Below are positions 24,935-33,592 of a DNA stretch of 64,000 nt, piece after piece. Made by a program: the position numbers and the translations under genes. The DNA is from a bacterium. GTDB lineage: Bacteria; Electryoneota; RPQS01. The notes beneath the pieces were generated by a model that was not told where the DNA came from, searched no databases, and worked only from the letters and a program-made list of their open reading frames with translations. The DNA is taken from assembly GCA_023382385.1 (NCBI GenBank), contig JAHDVH010000002.1, positions 186,001 through 250,000 on the forward strand, read 5' to 3'. Each line of letters starts with the position of its first letter. The stretch's first letter is position 1.

Positions 24935-27334
24935 TCAGAAGAGCTCGACGATGGTACTGCCGAAATCATCCTGATTTGCGCCGCCGTCATACATCTCTTT
25001 GACAAGCGGATGGGTGGCGAGGAACTCGCGGACGCGCACGCGCAGCGCGCCCGTGCCCTTGCCATGCACGATTTTGACAGACGGATAGCCCTGCTCGGCG
25101 GCGACGGCGAGATAGTGGTCAATGATGGGTATGGCTTCGTCACCCAGCTTGCCGCGTAAATCGAGCTGTCCGGTGATACGGTCGCCGGACATTTTGACAT
25201 TTACGTTCACGTCGGCACTCTTGGGCTTTTTGGGCTGAGCTTGCGGCTGGAAGAGTTTGTGCGCATCAAACCAAAGCCGCATGCCGTTCATTTCCACTTC
25301 GACGCGCTTGCCGTTACGCTGCAGAGCCGTAACAACGCCGTCACCCTCCACCCCTTCGACAGCGACACGCACGCCGGGTTCGATTTTGGGGAGCGGCTTG
25401 CGCTCGGGTTGCGGCTGTTTCAGTTCCTTGGCGGTCTTGTCTTTTTCGGTATCGACTCTCGAGCGAAGCTCGCGGAGTTTTTCGCGGGCGGATTGGACGG
25501 CAGCCTTTTCAGCCTGCTTTTCCTTGATGTCGCGGACGAGTTTTTCGATTTCGCGGCGCGACTCTTCGACCAGTTCTTCAGCTTCATCAAGCGCCTGTTT
25601 GCGGGCCTGCGCTTTCGTCTTCTTGAGTTCTTCACTGCGCTGCTCGTAGAGCCTCGCGAGTCCTTCATACTGAGTCATCTTCAGGTCGCTCTCGCGGCGC
25701 AGCTTTTCGTATTCTTCGATTTTGCGCGAGAGTTCGCCGACAAGTTCCTCCAAACCAAGTGCGCCGCGATCAAGATAGCCGCGCGCACGCGTCAATACAT
25801 TTTCGGGGAATCCCACGCGCTGCGCGATTTCCAGCGCATAGCTTGAGCCGGGCAGACCGGATCGAAAGTGATAGGTGGGCATGAGGCTCTCTTCGTCGAA
25901 GGCCATCGAGCCGTTGACCATGCCTTCGGTCTCGTGGGCGAAGGCTTTGAGCGCGCCGTGATGTGTAGTGACCAGACTGACCGCGTTCTGCATCGTCCAT
26001 TCGAGCAGCGTAGCCTGCGCGAGCGCGGCGCCGATGGCGGGGTCGGTCGAGGAGCCGATTTCGTCCACGAGCAGGAGTTTGGGACGCGTGTCGTCTTCGG
26101 TCATCTTACGCAAGCGCGCGACGTGACCGGTGAAGGTGGAGAGGTCGCCTTCGATGGATTGCGCATCGCCAATGTCGGCCCAGATAGTTGCGAAGTGCGG
26201 GAGCATGCTGCCGGGAGCCGCAGGGATGAAGAAGCCGGCACCGGCCATCAGACTTAAGAGTCCAACGGTTTTCAGTGCGACGGTTTTGCCGCCGGCATTG
26301 GGACCGGAGATGACGACGGTGCACACGGGGGCGACTACTTCGACGGAGAGCGGAACCACTTCCTTGAGTTTGCGTTCGCGGACGCGTTCAATCAGGAGCG
26401 GATGTCGTGCTTTCCAGAGTCGGATGACGTTATGGTCATTCAGTTCGGGCGCGACAGCTTCCCAACGCAGAGCGAGCCGTGCTCGTGCGAAAAGTTCATC
26501 CAGCTCGGACATGACCTCGAGCGAGATGACGATTTCGTCGAGATGTTCATGCACGAGCGCGGTGAGCTTGAGGAGAATTTTGTGGATTTCGCGCTTCTCT
26601 TCAAGCTCAAGCTGGCGCAGGCGATTGGAGAGTGGAAGAGTCTCAACAGGTTCGAGAAAGACGGTCGCACCGGACGCGCTGGTGTCCACCATGACACCCT
26701 GCACGCGGTGCTTGGCTTCATCCCGCACGGGCAGCACGAGTTTGCCTTCGCGAAAGCTGACGACACTGTCCTGCAGATAGCCTTGCTCCGCCCACTTCTG
26801 CATGATGGAGTTGATGCGGTCTTCAAGCTGTTTGTTTTCGCGGCGGCGCTCGGCGCGGATGCGCTTCAGATCGTGTGAGGCATCATCGAAGAGTTCGCCG
26901 TCCTGATCGATCGCGGATTCAATCTGGCGGGCGATACGGTCATGATCCCAAAGCCGATCAGCGAGACCGGAAAGTTCTGGCAGTTCCGCAGTGCGGTTGT
27001 GTAGTTGTCCGCGAACGCGCGCAATACAGGAGAGAGTCTCGGCGATTTTGCGGAGTTCGAGCGGATCGAGGCTCGCGCCTTCGATACCGGCCCGCGAGAG
27101 ACTTTCGCGGATATCCGAAAGTCCGTCGATCTGCAATCCGCCGTCGGTTTCGGTAAGGACGCGCACCATTTCGTGCGTGCGGCGAATGAGAAGTTCGGCG
27201 CGTTGGCGCGGGAGGGGCACTTCCAGTGACAAAAGCCGCTCCGTCCCAAGAGAAGAAGCGGCCAATCCCGCGGCAATCGTCAGCACGCGCTCCCACTCGA
27301 GCGCCTGCAGGGTTTCTTCGCCGATCACACCCAC
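24935..27334 (-). CDS. mutS2: Endonuclease MutS2
   Basis: A 799-residue MutS2. The core domain and clamp are followed by the ABC-type ATPase with Walker A GPNAGGKTVALKT (about residue 335), Walker B LLLVDEIGSSTDPAIG, and the long coiled-coil (KLRRESDLKMTQYEGL ...). The C-terminal Smr nuclease domain has LDLRG and HGKGTGALR. MutS2 suppresses recombination and also acts on collided ribosomes; it lacks the mismatch-recognition domain of MutS. The GTG at 27334 overlaps the cvpA stop by ten bases and has GGAG nine bases before it, so it is expressed together with cvpA. Confidence 0.95.
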   Translation of the reverse strand: MGVIGEETLQALEWERVLTIAAGLAASSLGTERLLSLEVPLPRQRAELLIRRTHEMVRVLTETDGGLQIDGLSDIRESLSRAGIEGASLDPLELRKIAETLSCIARVRGQLHNRTAELPELSGLADRLWDHDRIARQIESAIDQDGELFDDASHDLKRIRAERRRENKQLEDRINSIMQKWAEQGYLQDSVVSFREGKLVLPVRDEAKHRVQGVMVDTSASGATVFLEPVETLPLSNRLRQLELEEKREIHKILLKLTALVHEHLDEIVISLEVMSELDELFARARLALRWEAVAPELNDHNVIRLWKARHPLLIERVRERKLKEVVPLSVEVVAPVCTVVISGPNAGGKTVALKTVGLLSLMAGAGFFIPAAPGSMLPHFATIWADIGDAQSIEGDLSTFTGHVARLRKMTEDDTRPKLLLVDEIGSSTDPAIGAALAQATLLEWTMQNAVSLVTTHHGALKAFAHETEGMVNGSMAFDEESLMPTYHFRSGLPGSSYALEIAQRVGFPENVLTRARGYLDRGALGLEELVGELSRKIEEYEKLRRESDLKMTQYEGLARLYEQRSEELKKTKAQARKQALDEAEELVEESRREIEKLVRDIKEKQAEKAAVQSAREKLRELRSRVDTEKDKTAKELKQPQPERKPLPKIEPGVRVAVEGVEGDGVVTALQRNGKRVEVEMNGMRLWFDAHKLFQPQAQPKKPKSADVNVNVKMSGDRITGQLDLRGKLGDEAIPIIDHYLAVAAEQGYPSVKIVHGKGTGALRVRVREFLATHPLVKEMYDGGANQDDFGSTIVELF

Positions 27335-27822
27335 TTCTTTTTCTCCGCCGGTTCCCAGTGCGAAATATCGAAGGCGATTTGTTTGCCGAGTCGGATCAAT
27401 TTGGATTTGTTCATGTAGGAGCGCATGTTTCCGCTTTGATCGGCCCAGAGAATGACCATGACGAGCACGCTAATCAACAGGATGCCTTTGGCGGTTCCTC
27501 CGAAAAGACCGAGGATGCGGTCAGGCCATTTGAGTTTGGTACCGTCGATCCACGTATGCAGCCGATGACCGAAATATGCAAAGATGAGATAGACGAGCAG
27601 AAAGAAGAGCAGAAAGACCAGACCTGACGCCCAGCGCAACTCCCAACCGGGTTCCGCGAGCCGACCGGCGAGTGCCTGCAGTTCATCGCGAAAAATGAGG
27701 GTCAGGGCCAAACTGACAGCAAGGCCGATGGAGATCATCAGCTCGAACAGGAAGCCTCGGCGAATTCCGCTGATGCCGAAGCCGATGATAAGGAAGATGA
27801 TGAGGATATCGAGAAGATGCAT
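27325..27822 (-). CDS. CvpA-family membrane protein
   Basis: A 165-residue inner-membrane protein of the CvpA (colicin V production) family, with four hydrophobic segments: MHLLDILIIFLIIGFGI, LMISIGLAVSLALTLIF, GLVFLLFFLLVYLIFAYFG and TAKGILLISVLVMVILWA. The N-terminal SGIRRGFLFEL is a typical CvpA motif. The family is linked to purine synthesis regulation and membrane stress, but its molecular role is unclear. A cvpA-mutS2 pairing is common in other bacteria. ATG at 27822 lies 12 bases after the expected transcription start. Confidence 0.85.
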   Translation of the reverse strand: MHLLDILIIFLIIGFGISGIRRGFLFELMISIGLAVSLALTLIFRDELQALAGRLAEPGWELRWASGLVFLLFFLLVYLIFAYFGHRLHTWIDGTKLKWPDRILGLFGGTAKGILLISVLVMVILWADQSGNMRSYMNKSKLIRLGKQIAFDISHWEPAEKKKWV

Positions 27823-27840
27823 ATGATGTGGTCCAGCCTC

Positions 27841-27869
27841 AAAATAGGCAAGCTGAGGCACTGGTGCAA
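27841..27869 (-). promoter_or_regulatory. Sigma70 promoter of cvpA-mutS2
   Basis: Minus strand: TTGCAC, 17 bases, TATTTT, 18 bases upstream of the cvpA ATG. Confidence 0.6.
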
Positions 27870-27883
27870 GGGTTCAAGAAAAA

Positions 27884-27910
27884 CGCCCGGCGGGAGACTC
27901 CGGCCGGGCG
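27884..27910 (-). terminator. Rho-independent terminator of rpsU
   Basis: Stem CGCCCGGC / GCCGGGCG, followed on the minus strand by TTTTTC. Confidence 0.85.
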
Positions 27911-27931
27911 AAAGAGGCAGACTTGAACCGA

Positions 27932-28132
27932 TTAGCGGTTTCTCAGCATACGACTGATTTTGCGGATCTTACGCTGACGCTGTCCTTCATCGCGTTTGGC
28001 GATTTCGGAGGGTTTCTCATAGAACTGCCGACGCCGGACTTCAGACAGAACTCCGGACTTCTCGCAAGACTTTTGGAAGCGGCGGACCAGCCGTTCCATT
28101 GGCTCGCCTTCGCGTGCTTTTACGAAGGGCAT
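27932..28132 (-). CDS. rpsU: 30S ribosomal protein S21
   Basis: A 66-residue, highly basic protein with the S21 pattern [20 protein letters not shown] ... [20 protein letters not shown]21 sits near the 3' end of 16S rRNA and aids initiation at Shine-Dalgarno sites. The ATG at 28132 has AAGGAGGT 11 bases upstream; an in-frame GTG at 28144 overlaps that site and is rejected. It is monocistronic with its own promoter and terminator. Having S21 together with good GGAGG sites fits an organism that uses canonical Shine-Dalgarno initiation, unlike most Bacteroidota. Confidence 0.93.
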   Translation of the reverse strand: MPFVKAREGEPMERLVRRFQKSCEKSGVLSEVRRRQFYEKPSEIAKRDEGQRQRKIRKISRMLRNR

Positions 28133-28187
28133 ATTTGCGTTCACCTCCTTTCGCGTGCGGTTAGGACTTTGGGGTTACGGAAATTTG

Positions 28188-28216
28188 AATATACGGAGAG
28201 CGGTTTTGAGAGTCAA
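28188..28216 (-). promoter_or_regulatory. Sigma70 promoter of rpsU
   Basis: Minus strand: TTGACT, 17 bases, TATATT; predicted 5' leader of about 50 bases. Confidence 0.8.
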
Positions 28217-28340
28217 CCGTGAGAATGGGTGCAAACATGAACAATAATAAACGATAGAATGCCTCCCGATTGCGCGACTGAAAAATCCGAAATTAAGTTT
28301 TTTCATAATTTAGGACATCAGAAGTCCATTTAGGGTTGAA

Positions 28341-28369
28341 TTGACAGGAGCAGGGGAGTTGTGTATCTT
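28341..28369 (+). promoter_or_regulatory. Sigma70 promoter of nrfAH
   Basis: TTGACA, 17 bases, TATCTT, ending 27 bases before the nrfA ATG. No clear FNR or NsrR operator is seen beside it. Confidence 0.8.
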
Positions 28370-28396
28370 AGAGCCTATCATTTAAGGAGATTACTC

Positions 28397-29749
28397 ATGA
28401 GAATAGACTATTCCGCACGCGGCGCCGCAGCCACCTGGATATTGTTCGTAATAAGCTTGATTGGTGTGCTGTTTGTTGTTTGGCTGCTCACTGATATTTT
28501 TGAGAAGAAACAGGAATCGCGATATTCGTATATCAAGACGCAGGAGCTGGCGTGGGGTGAACCCGACCCCGAAAAGTGGAAGGCGAACTTTCCACGGGAA
28601 TACACGGCCTATATGAAGACGTTGAAGACGTCTGAGCTTGCGGAGATCAGTCCGTACGCGCGGTACGGGGGGTCGGAGTCTTTCTCGAAGCTTGAGAAGG
28701 ATCCACGGATGGTGCGGCTGTTCGCGGGGTATGCGTTTTCGATTGACTATAACGAAGAGCGCGGACACATGAACGCGCTGCAGGATATGCTGGAGATCAA
28801 GCGTCTGGGCGACAAGAAGCCGGGCACGTGTATGTCCTGCAAGAGTCCTCAGGTGCCGTTGTTCATAGAGGAGCATGGTGCGGAGGCTTTTTACAAGACT
28901 CCGGTGAAAGAGCTTGTGGAAAAGCACGGCTTCAAGCATTCGGTGTCGTGCGGGGATTGCCACAATTCCGAGACGATGGAACTGTTGGTCCGCAGGCCGG
29001 CGTACATCGAGGCACAGGCTCGGCGCGGCATAGACATCACGAAGCACGACCAGAATTTGAAGCGGACGGACGCCTGCGCGCAATGTCACGTCGAGTATTA
29101 CTGGCCGAAGGAGACGAACTATTTGACGTTCCCGTGGGATAAGGGACTATCGATCGATTCGATCGAGGCCTATTATGACGCGATCGGGTTCTACGATTGG
29201 GTGCACGCGGAAACGGGTGCCAAGATGGTGAAGATGCAGCATCCCGAGTACGAGATGTGGAGCAGTGGAATTCATTCGCGTTCGGGGGTCGGCTGCGCGG
29301 ATTGCCACATGCCGTATACACGTGAGGGATCGATCAAGATTACGGATCACTGGATCCGCTCGCCATACATGAATCTGACAAACGCTTGTTTGACGTGTCA
29401 CCGCGAGAGCGAGTCTGAGATGGCGATGCGGATTCGCGAGATACAGGATCGGACGTGGCAGTTGATGGATCGGAGTGAGACGGCAATTATCGCGGCGATT
29501 GACGCGATCAAAGCTGCGATTGAAGCTGGAGCGAGTGACGCGGAACTTGAAGAGTGCCGTGCGTTGCATCGTCGAGCGCACATCCGCTGGGATTTTGTGT
29601 CTGCCGAGAACTCGATGGGATTCCACAGCCCGCAGGAAGCGACGCGAATGCTTGGTGATGCGATTGATTTCGCGCGGCAGGCTGAACTTTCGGCCACGAA
29701 GCTGTTGGCCAAACACGGTAAGCTCGACGTCGCCGCGAACACCCGCTAA
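28397..29749 (+). CDS. nrfA: Ammonia-forming cytochrome c nitrite reductase (NrfA)
   Basis: Pentaheme enzyme reducing nitrite to ammonium with six electrons in the periplasm. The 450-residue product has one atypical catalytic heme motif, CMSCK, then four CxxCH motifs (CGDCH, CAQCH, CADCH, CLTCH), exactly the NrfA pattern. The N-terminus ATWILFVISLIGVLFVVWLL can anchor it in the inner membrane, unlike the cleaved signal of enterobacterial NrfA. Catalytic Arg, Tyr and His candidates lie next to hemes 2, 3 and 4. AAGGAGA precedes the ATG at 28397. The membrane quinol oxidase NrfH is encoded 15 bases downstream. Confidence 0.96.
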   Translation: MRIDYSARGAAATWILFVISLIGVLFVVWLLTDIFEKKQESRYSYIKTQELAWGEPDPEKWKANFPREYTAYMKTLKTSELAEISPYARYGGSESFSKLEKDPRMVRLFAGYAFSIDYNEERGHMNALQDMLEIKRLGDKKPGTCMSCKSPQVPLFIEEHGAEAFYKTPVKELVEKHGFKHSVSCGDCHNSETMELLVRRPAYIEAQARRGIDITKHDQNLKRTDACAQCHVEYYWPKETNYLTFPWDKGLSIDSIEAYYDAIGFYDWVHAETGAKMVKMQHPEYEMWSSGIHSRSGVGCADCHMPYTREGSIKITDHWIRSPYMNLTNACLTCHRESESEMAMRIREIQDRTWQLMDRSETAIIAAIDAIKAAIEAGASDAELEECRALHRRAHIRWDFVSAENSMGFHSPQEATRMLGDAIDFARQAELSATKLLAKHGKLDVAANTR

Positions 29750-29764
29750 CTTACGGAGGGCAAG

Positions 29765-30223
29765 ATGAAGAAACCCTCTGGTTTGGCAAGCCTGACGGCG
29801 ATACTGACGGGCGCATTGTTGGGGCTGGGGCTGTACACGGCCTACTACAGCAAAGCCTATTCGTATCTGCAGGATGATCCCAAGGCGTGCATGAACTGTC
29901 ACGTGATGAAAGACGCTTTTGACGGCTGGCGCACATCGAGTCACCGCAACGTGACGTGCAATGACTGCCACACGCCGCACGACATTGTCGGAAAGTACTT
30001 GACGAAGGTCGAACACGGTGCGCGGCATTCATACGTGTTTACGTTTGAGGATCCGCAGATCTTTCGTTTGAAGAAATCCGGCGAGGAGATTGTGACCAAC
30101 AACTGTGTGCAATGTCATCAGACGATGGTGAATTCCACACTGCCAACACACCCTGAGGATAGGCGGTGTCTGATTTGTCATGAAGGCATCGCGCACGGCA
30201 GATTGGCCAACAGGAGAAGATAA
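29765..30223 (+). CDS. nrfH: NrfH, membrane tetraheme quinol dehydrogenase
   Basis: A 152-residue NapC/NirT-family cytochrome that passes electrons from the quinol pool to NrfA. It has an N-terminal membrane helix (LTAILTGALLGLGLYTAYYS) and four heme motifs CMNCH, CNDCH, CVQCH and CLICH. The first is followed by VM (CxxCHxM), the NrfH feature giving Met ligation of heme 1. GGAGGG stands before the ATG. Gene order is nrfA then nrfH, the reverse of the nrfHA order common in epsilon- and delta-proteobacteria. Confidence 0.95.
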   Translation: MKKPSGLASLTAILTGALLGLGLYTAYYSKAYSYLQDDPKACMNCHVMKDAFDGWRTSSHRNVTCNDCHTPHDIVGKYLTKVEHGARHSYVFTFEDPQIFRLKKSGEEIVTNNCVQCHQTMVNSTLPTHPEDRRCLICHEGIAHGRLANRRR

Positions 30224-30236
30224 CAGCATCTATAAT

Positions 30237-30270
30237 CGGGCGGCTCAGGCGAGTCGCCCGATTTCTTTTT
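30237..30270 (+). terminator. Terminator of nrfAH, copy 2 of a repeated hairpin
   Basis: Same 24-base hairpin as at 24128 (stem CGGGCGGCT / AGTCGCCCG, loop CAGGCG), here followed by ATTTCTTTTT. Confidence 0.85.
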
Positions 30271-30366
30271 GAATTGTTTCGAAATCAACTGATTAGGGCG
30301 CATCGACGCTGATAAAGCCGTTGCATTGAGTCCTCAAAACTTTGTGGACTGAAGAACGTTGGACTC

Positions 30367-30395
30367 TTGACAATCGTCGAGGGGAGACGTAAATT
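30367..30395 (+). promoter_or_regulatory. Sigma70 promoter of the Cys-rich gene
   Basis: TTGACA, 17 bases, TAAATT, 61 bases before the ATG at 30457. Confidence 0.75.
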
Positions 30396-30456
30396 ACTTT
30401 CGGTGCACCAAGGGGAATAGTGCATCGGGGAAACTCGCCCAGTCAGGAGGATTTGC

Positions 30457-30972
30457 ATGAAGAGAGCACCATTCACCGTCGCCGCAGGGTTGTGTCTTGC
30501 GGTTTTTTTGTGTCCGGGAATCGGGCGTGCGGATCTTTCGCAGGCGGATTGCTCCGACTGTATCCGCATCACCGATGCCACATGCTCGGATGACGGATGC
30601 ACGACGTTCTTGACTTCGAACTGCAGCCGTCGCGAATTCACTCCGGCCTGCGATGGGATCTATGACCTTTATGCGGCGGTAGTCTCCTGCAGTGATGTCT
30701 GCGGCAAGTGCCACAGTTGCGTCAACATATTCAAGCTGGATGGCGCAACTGAGACTTTTCTTGCGAATTGCCACACGCATGAATGTGCGATTGACGATTG
30801 CGAAACACCGTGCATTGGTTCTGTGGAGTTGAATACAAGCAGTGTTTATGTCTTGTACGTCTGCAAGCTGTATTGTCCCGGCTACGCAAACGACTGTGTG
30901 GATTGCAATGAGTCGTGCGAGGCTATTGGCTGTGTTTCCTACGGGCATACGAGCCTGCCATGCACGCCATGA
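30457..30972 (+). CDS. Secreted cysteine-rich protein, unknown family
   Basis: A 171-residue protein with a signal peptide (FTVAAGLCLAVFLCPGIGRA). The mature part of about 146 residues has 21 cysteines, many in C-x2-C, C-x3-C and C-x4-C spacing (DCSDC, CSDVCGKCHSC, CVDCNESC). That would fit a disulfide-stabilised extracellular fold or a metal-binding protein. The CGKCH run reads like a heme c motif (CxxCH), but it is the only one. AGGAGG precedes the ATG, and its own promoter is upstream. The stop overlaps the start of the beta-helix T9SS cargo (ATGA), so the two are translationally coupled. I do not recognise the family. Confidence 0.75.
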   Translation: MKRAPFTVAAGLCLAVFLCPGIGRADLSQADCSDCIRITDATCSDDGCTTFLTSNCSRREFTPACDGIYDLYAAVVSCSDVCGKCHSCVNIFKLDGATETFLANCHTHECAIDDCETPCIGSVELNTSSVYVLYVCKLYCPGYANDCVDCNESCEAIGCVSYGHTSLPCTP

Positions 30973-32576
30973 GTGTACAGTACCTTCGAATAATCATTCT
31001 GATGGTTTGGGTGATTACTTTTGAATCGGGTATGTGCGAGGTCCTTTCTGTGCCCGGGGAATATCCCACAATTCAGACGGCGCTTGACTCTTCGGCGAGC
31101 GGCGACACCATCCTTGTCGCACCGGGCGTCTATCATGAGTTTCTGCTGGCACCGGCTCACTCGCTGACGTTGAGCGGCTGGTATTCGGGGGATACGCTGC
31201 CTGAATTCAGAACGGTTCTGGATCCGATCCCGACCGGTCTGGATACACCGTCCGCCGCAGTCTTCAGCGGCGACTCGGTTTCCATCATGAATTTCGCCTT
31301 TTATAATCGGCCGGAGTATCGCGCGTTCGGAGCCTCGACCCGCACGGGCGGTGTGCATTTCAACGGAGTTGCGCTTTTCCTGAAAGATTGCCGCTTTGAC
31401 TCAGTCTCCCGCGCGATCAAAGGCGGAGACAGGATCTATGCGAGGCGGTGCATCTTTAACGGCTGTTTCCGGCAATGTATAATGCCGGACGTGGGAGCTA
31501 TGGTGGATTGCCATGACTGCTCGTTTGACGGTGAGGGACTCTGGTTTGTGTGGTGCTACAGCGGCTCCACGCTGCGCAACTGCACATTCCGCTGCAACCG
31601 GCTGCAGACGGAGTTCGTGCTCTTTCACGGAAGCAACATCACAATCGCAGACTGCAGGTTTGGCCCGTGTGTAAGCGCCTTTCCCGTTGTGAGTGCCAAT
31701 CCAATCGAGAATTGCATAATCGAGAATTGTGTCTTTGAAGGAATCGAACGGGCGAGTTCGATGATTTGGGTACTTGCGGATTGCGGAGTACCAAGTGAAC
31801 ACATGCAGATACGCATCCGCGGCAATACCTTCACGGATTATCATGGAATTTCACCGGCGACCGGAACAACAGCAATAAAAGTGGATTGCGACGAACAAGG
31901 TCCTTTCATGGTGGGAATCATCGAAGACAATGTTTTCATGGATGGCAGTTCGAATCTCGCCACAGGAATAATGGCGAGTGCCACGATACTGGCAAAAGGA
32001 AACTTGTTCTTGGATTTACTTCCAGTGCAGGTTGCGGATGTTCGTGCCTACCATTCCATTACCGACACCCTTTTCGCCCGAGAAAACGAGTTTTACGGTC
32101 CCGGAATTGCGGCTGTCTCATCTGCTCCCTATTTCGACGCAAGAGAGAATTGGTGGGGGGACTCGACCGGACCATATCACCCGAACTTGAATCCAAACGG
32201 TTTAGGGACGGAAGTTGGAAACGGAGTGGTGTTCGAACCCTGGCTGACGATGCATCCCGATTCCAGCGAAGACACGACCGAAGTCGAGAGTGACAGATTG
32301 CCGGCCGCTCTGCCGCAGGTATTTTCGCTGAACGCATTCCCGAATCCGTTCAACGGAGTGACGACGCTCTCGTTTACGCTCGGTCGCGAGCAGGCCGTCG
32401 AGATCAGGATCTTCGACCTGCTCGGGAAGCAGGTGGAGTCATTGGTCAATGAACGGTTCACAGCGGGAACACATCACATCATGTTCGAAGGAAGCGAATT
32501 GCCCAGCGGCCTATACTTCGCGAGATTGGTGACTCCGCAGACTTCCACCACGACGAAGCTGATTCTACTCAAGTAG
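30969..32576 (+). CDS. T9SS cargo with right-handed parallel beta-helix
   Basis: A 535-residue secreted protein. The N-terminus has a signal-like hydrophobic stretch (LRIIILMVWVITF), then the DUF1565-like opening VPGEYPTIQTALDSSASGDTILVAPGVY and repeated beta-helix coils (NCTFRCN, DCRFGP, NCVFEG, IRGNTFTD, EDNVFMDG). ENWWGDSTGPYHPNLNPNGLG closes the helix. The C-terminus is a type A sorting domain (NAFPNPFNGVTTLSFTL ... SGLYFARL). It is probably displayed on the surface; an adhesin or polysaccharide-binding role is a guess. Paralogous to the gene at 62505. The ATG at 30969 overlaps the Cys-rich gene stop. Confidence 0.85.
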   Translation: MSVQYLRIIILMVWVITFESGMCEVLSVPGEYPTIQTALDSSASGDTILVAPGVYHEFLLAPAHSLTLSGWYSGDTLPEFRTVLDPIPTGLDTPSAAVFSGDSVSIMNFAFYNRPEYRAFGASTRTGGVHFNGVALFLKDCRFDSVSRAIKGGDRIYARRCIFNGCFRQCIMPDVGAMVDCHDCSFDGEGLWFVWCYSGSTLRNCTFRCNRLQTEFVLFHGSNITIADCRFGPCVSAFPVVSANPIENCIIENCVFEGIERASSMIWVLADCGVPSEHMQIRIRGNTFTDYHGISPATGTTAIKVDCDEQGPFMVGIIEDNVFMDGSSNLATGIMASATILAKGNLFLDLLPVQVADVRAYHSITDTLFARENEFYGPGIAAVSSAPYFDARENWWGDSTGPYHPNLNPNGLGTEVGNGVVFEPWLTMHPDSSEDTTEVESDRLPAALPQVFSLNAFPNPFNGVTTLSFTLGREQAVEIRIFDLLGKQVESLVNERFTAGTHHIMFEGSELPSGLYFARLVTPQTSTTTKLILLK

Positions 32577-32600
32577 CCTCGCCAGAGGAAAGAGAAACAA

Positions 32601-32624
32601 AAGCCCGCTCGAATGAGCGGGCTT
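32601..32624. terminator. Bidirectional terminator between convergent genes
   Basis: A 10-bp perfect stem AAGCCCGCTC / GAGCGGGCTT with loop GAAT. The minus-strand side is followed by TTGTTTC. Confidence 0.85.
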
Positions 32625-32650
32625 GTCAGTTTTGCGAAAGTGCGGAAGAA

Positions 32651-33580
32651 TTACTTCGCGGTCTCTTTCTCGTAGTTGGCGAAGTTGTAGACAATCCCGA
32701 CTGAGAGTGCCTGCTTCAGGCGGCCACCGAGGTCCACTTCTTTGTCGTACAGCAATTGCCATGCGAGTCCGACATTGATCAGCGAAGAAACCTTCACTCT
32801 GAAGATGTTGTCCCAATTGGCATCCGCGGTTTTCCAGTAGTCATTGGGAAGCTCATCTTTCTTCGAATTAAAGAGCGCCTGAAACAGCGTCAGTTTTGAG
32901 TTAAAGCTGTATTTGCTGTTAGCGGAACCGAGGAGCAAGTCCGTGACCCATTCCACACCGCCGTCCACCGTAGTCTCGGAAAGTGTAGCGGGTTCCGCGC
33001 TCAAGGTATCCGCAGGGTCGTCAAATCGTACGATGCGTTGACGCAAACCGAGACCGAGTCGGGTGGTCAGCTTGGTCTGGTCGGGCACTTCAATAATCGT
33101 TCTGGCAAGACCGGACGATTCGGTCAGCTCAATCGGATTCACGTAACGAGACGTGTACGGACTGGAGGCATCCAGAAACTGTGATTCGAAGGTGAATGCG
33201 AAATAGGGATCGGCGAACCAACCCTTGGTCAATTTCATGATCGCATCGTAGCGAATCTTATCTTCCGATTTGGTCGGTTTCTGCCAGTCTTTGGTTTCCT
33301 TGTGCTGAATGTGAGTCTGTCCAAAGGACAACTTCACGTCATGCTGCGTGTACCAATTGCGCGTGAGTTGACGGCTGGAGATACTGTTGTAGAAGGCAGT
33401 CCAATTGATCGAACCGGCTTCGCCACCCGTCCAGTTGTCAGAATACGAAGATTGCGTTGTCACGAGGCCGGTTGAGATGTCCGTTTTCCACGGACCCGGA
33501 TCCGGTTGTGCGGCATGAGCAAGTGCGCAAATCAGACAAGTCGCGAGGAAAGCCAACGGCATTCTCATAGACATATTCAT
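32651..33580 (-). CDS. DUF3078-family outer-membrane protein
   Basis: A 309-residue protein with a signal peptide (PLAFLATCLICALAHA). The pattern SSYSDNWTGGEAGSINWTAFYNSISSRQLTRNWYTQHDVKLSFGQ is typical of DUF3078 proteins of FCB bacteria, and the whole sequence is rich in barrel-type beta-strands, ending in ALSVGIVYNFANYEKE. It is likely an outer-membrane barrel of unknown function. It starts 12 bases after the mscL stop, so the two are probably co-transcribed. The ATG at 33580 is one of several nearby in-frame ATGs (also 33574 and 33568). Confidence 0.8.
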   Translation of the reverse strand: MNMSMRMPLAFLATCLICALAHAAQPDPGPWKTDISTGLVTTQSSYSDNWTGGEAGSINWTAFYNSISSRQLTRNWYTQHDVKLSFGQTHIQHKETKDWQKPTKSEDKIRYDAIMKLTKGWFADPYFAFTFESQFLDASSPYTSRYVNPIELTESSGLARTIIEVPDQTKLTTRLGLGLRQRIVRFDDPADTLSAEPATLSETTVDGGVEWVTDLLLGSANSKYSFNSKLTLFQALFNSKKDELPNDYWKTADANWDNIFRVKVSSLINVGLAWQLLYDKEVDLGGRLKQALSVGIVYNFANYEKETAK

Positions 33581-33592
33581 TTCCAAGGTCAA

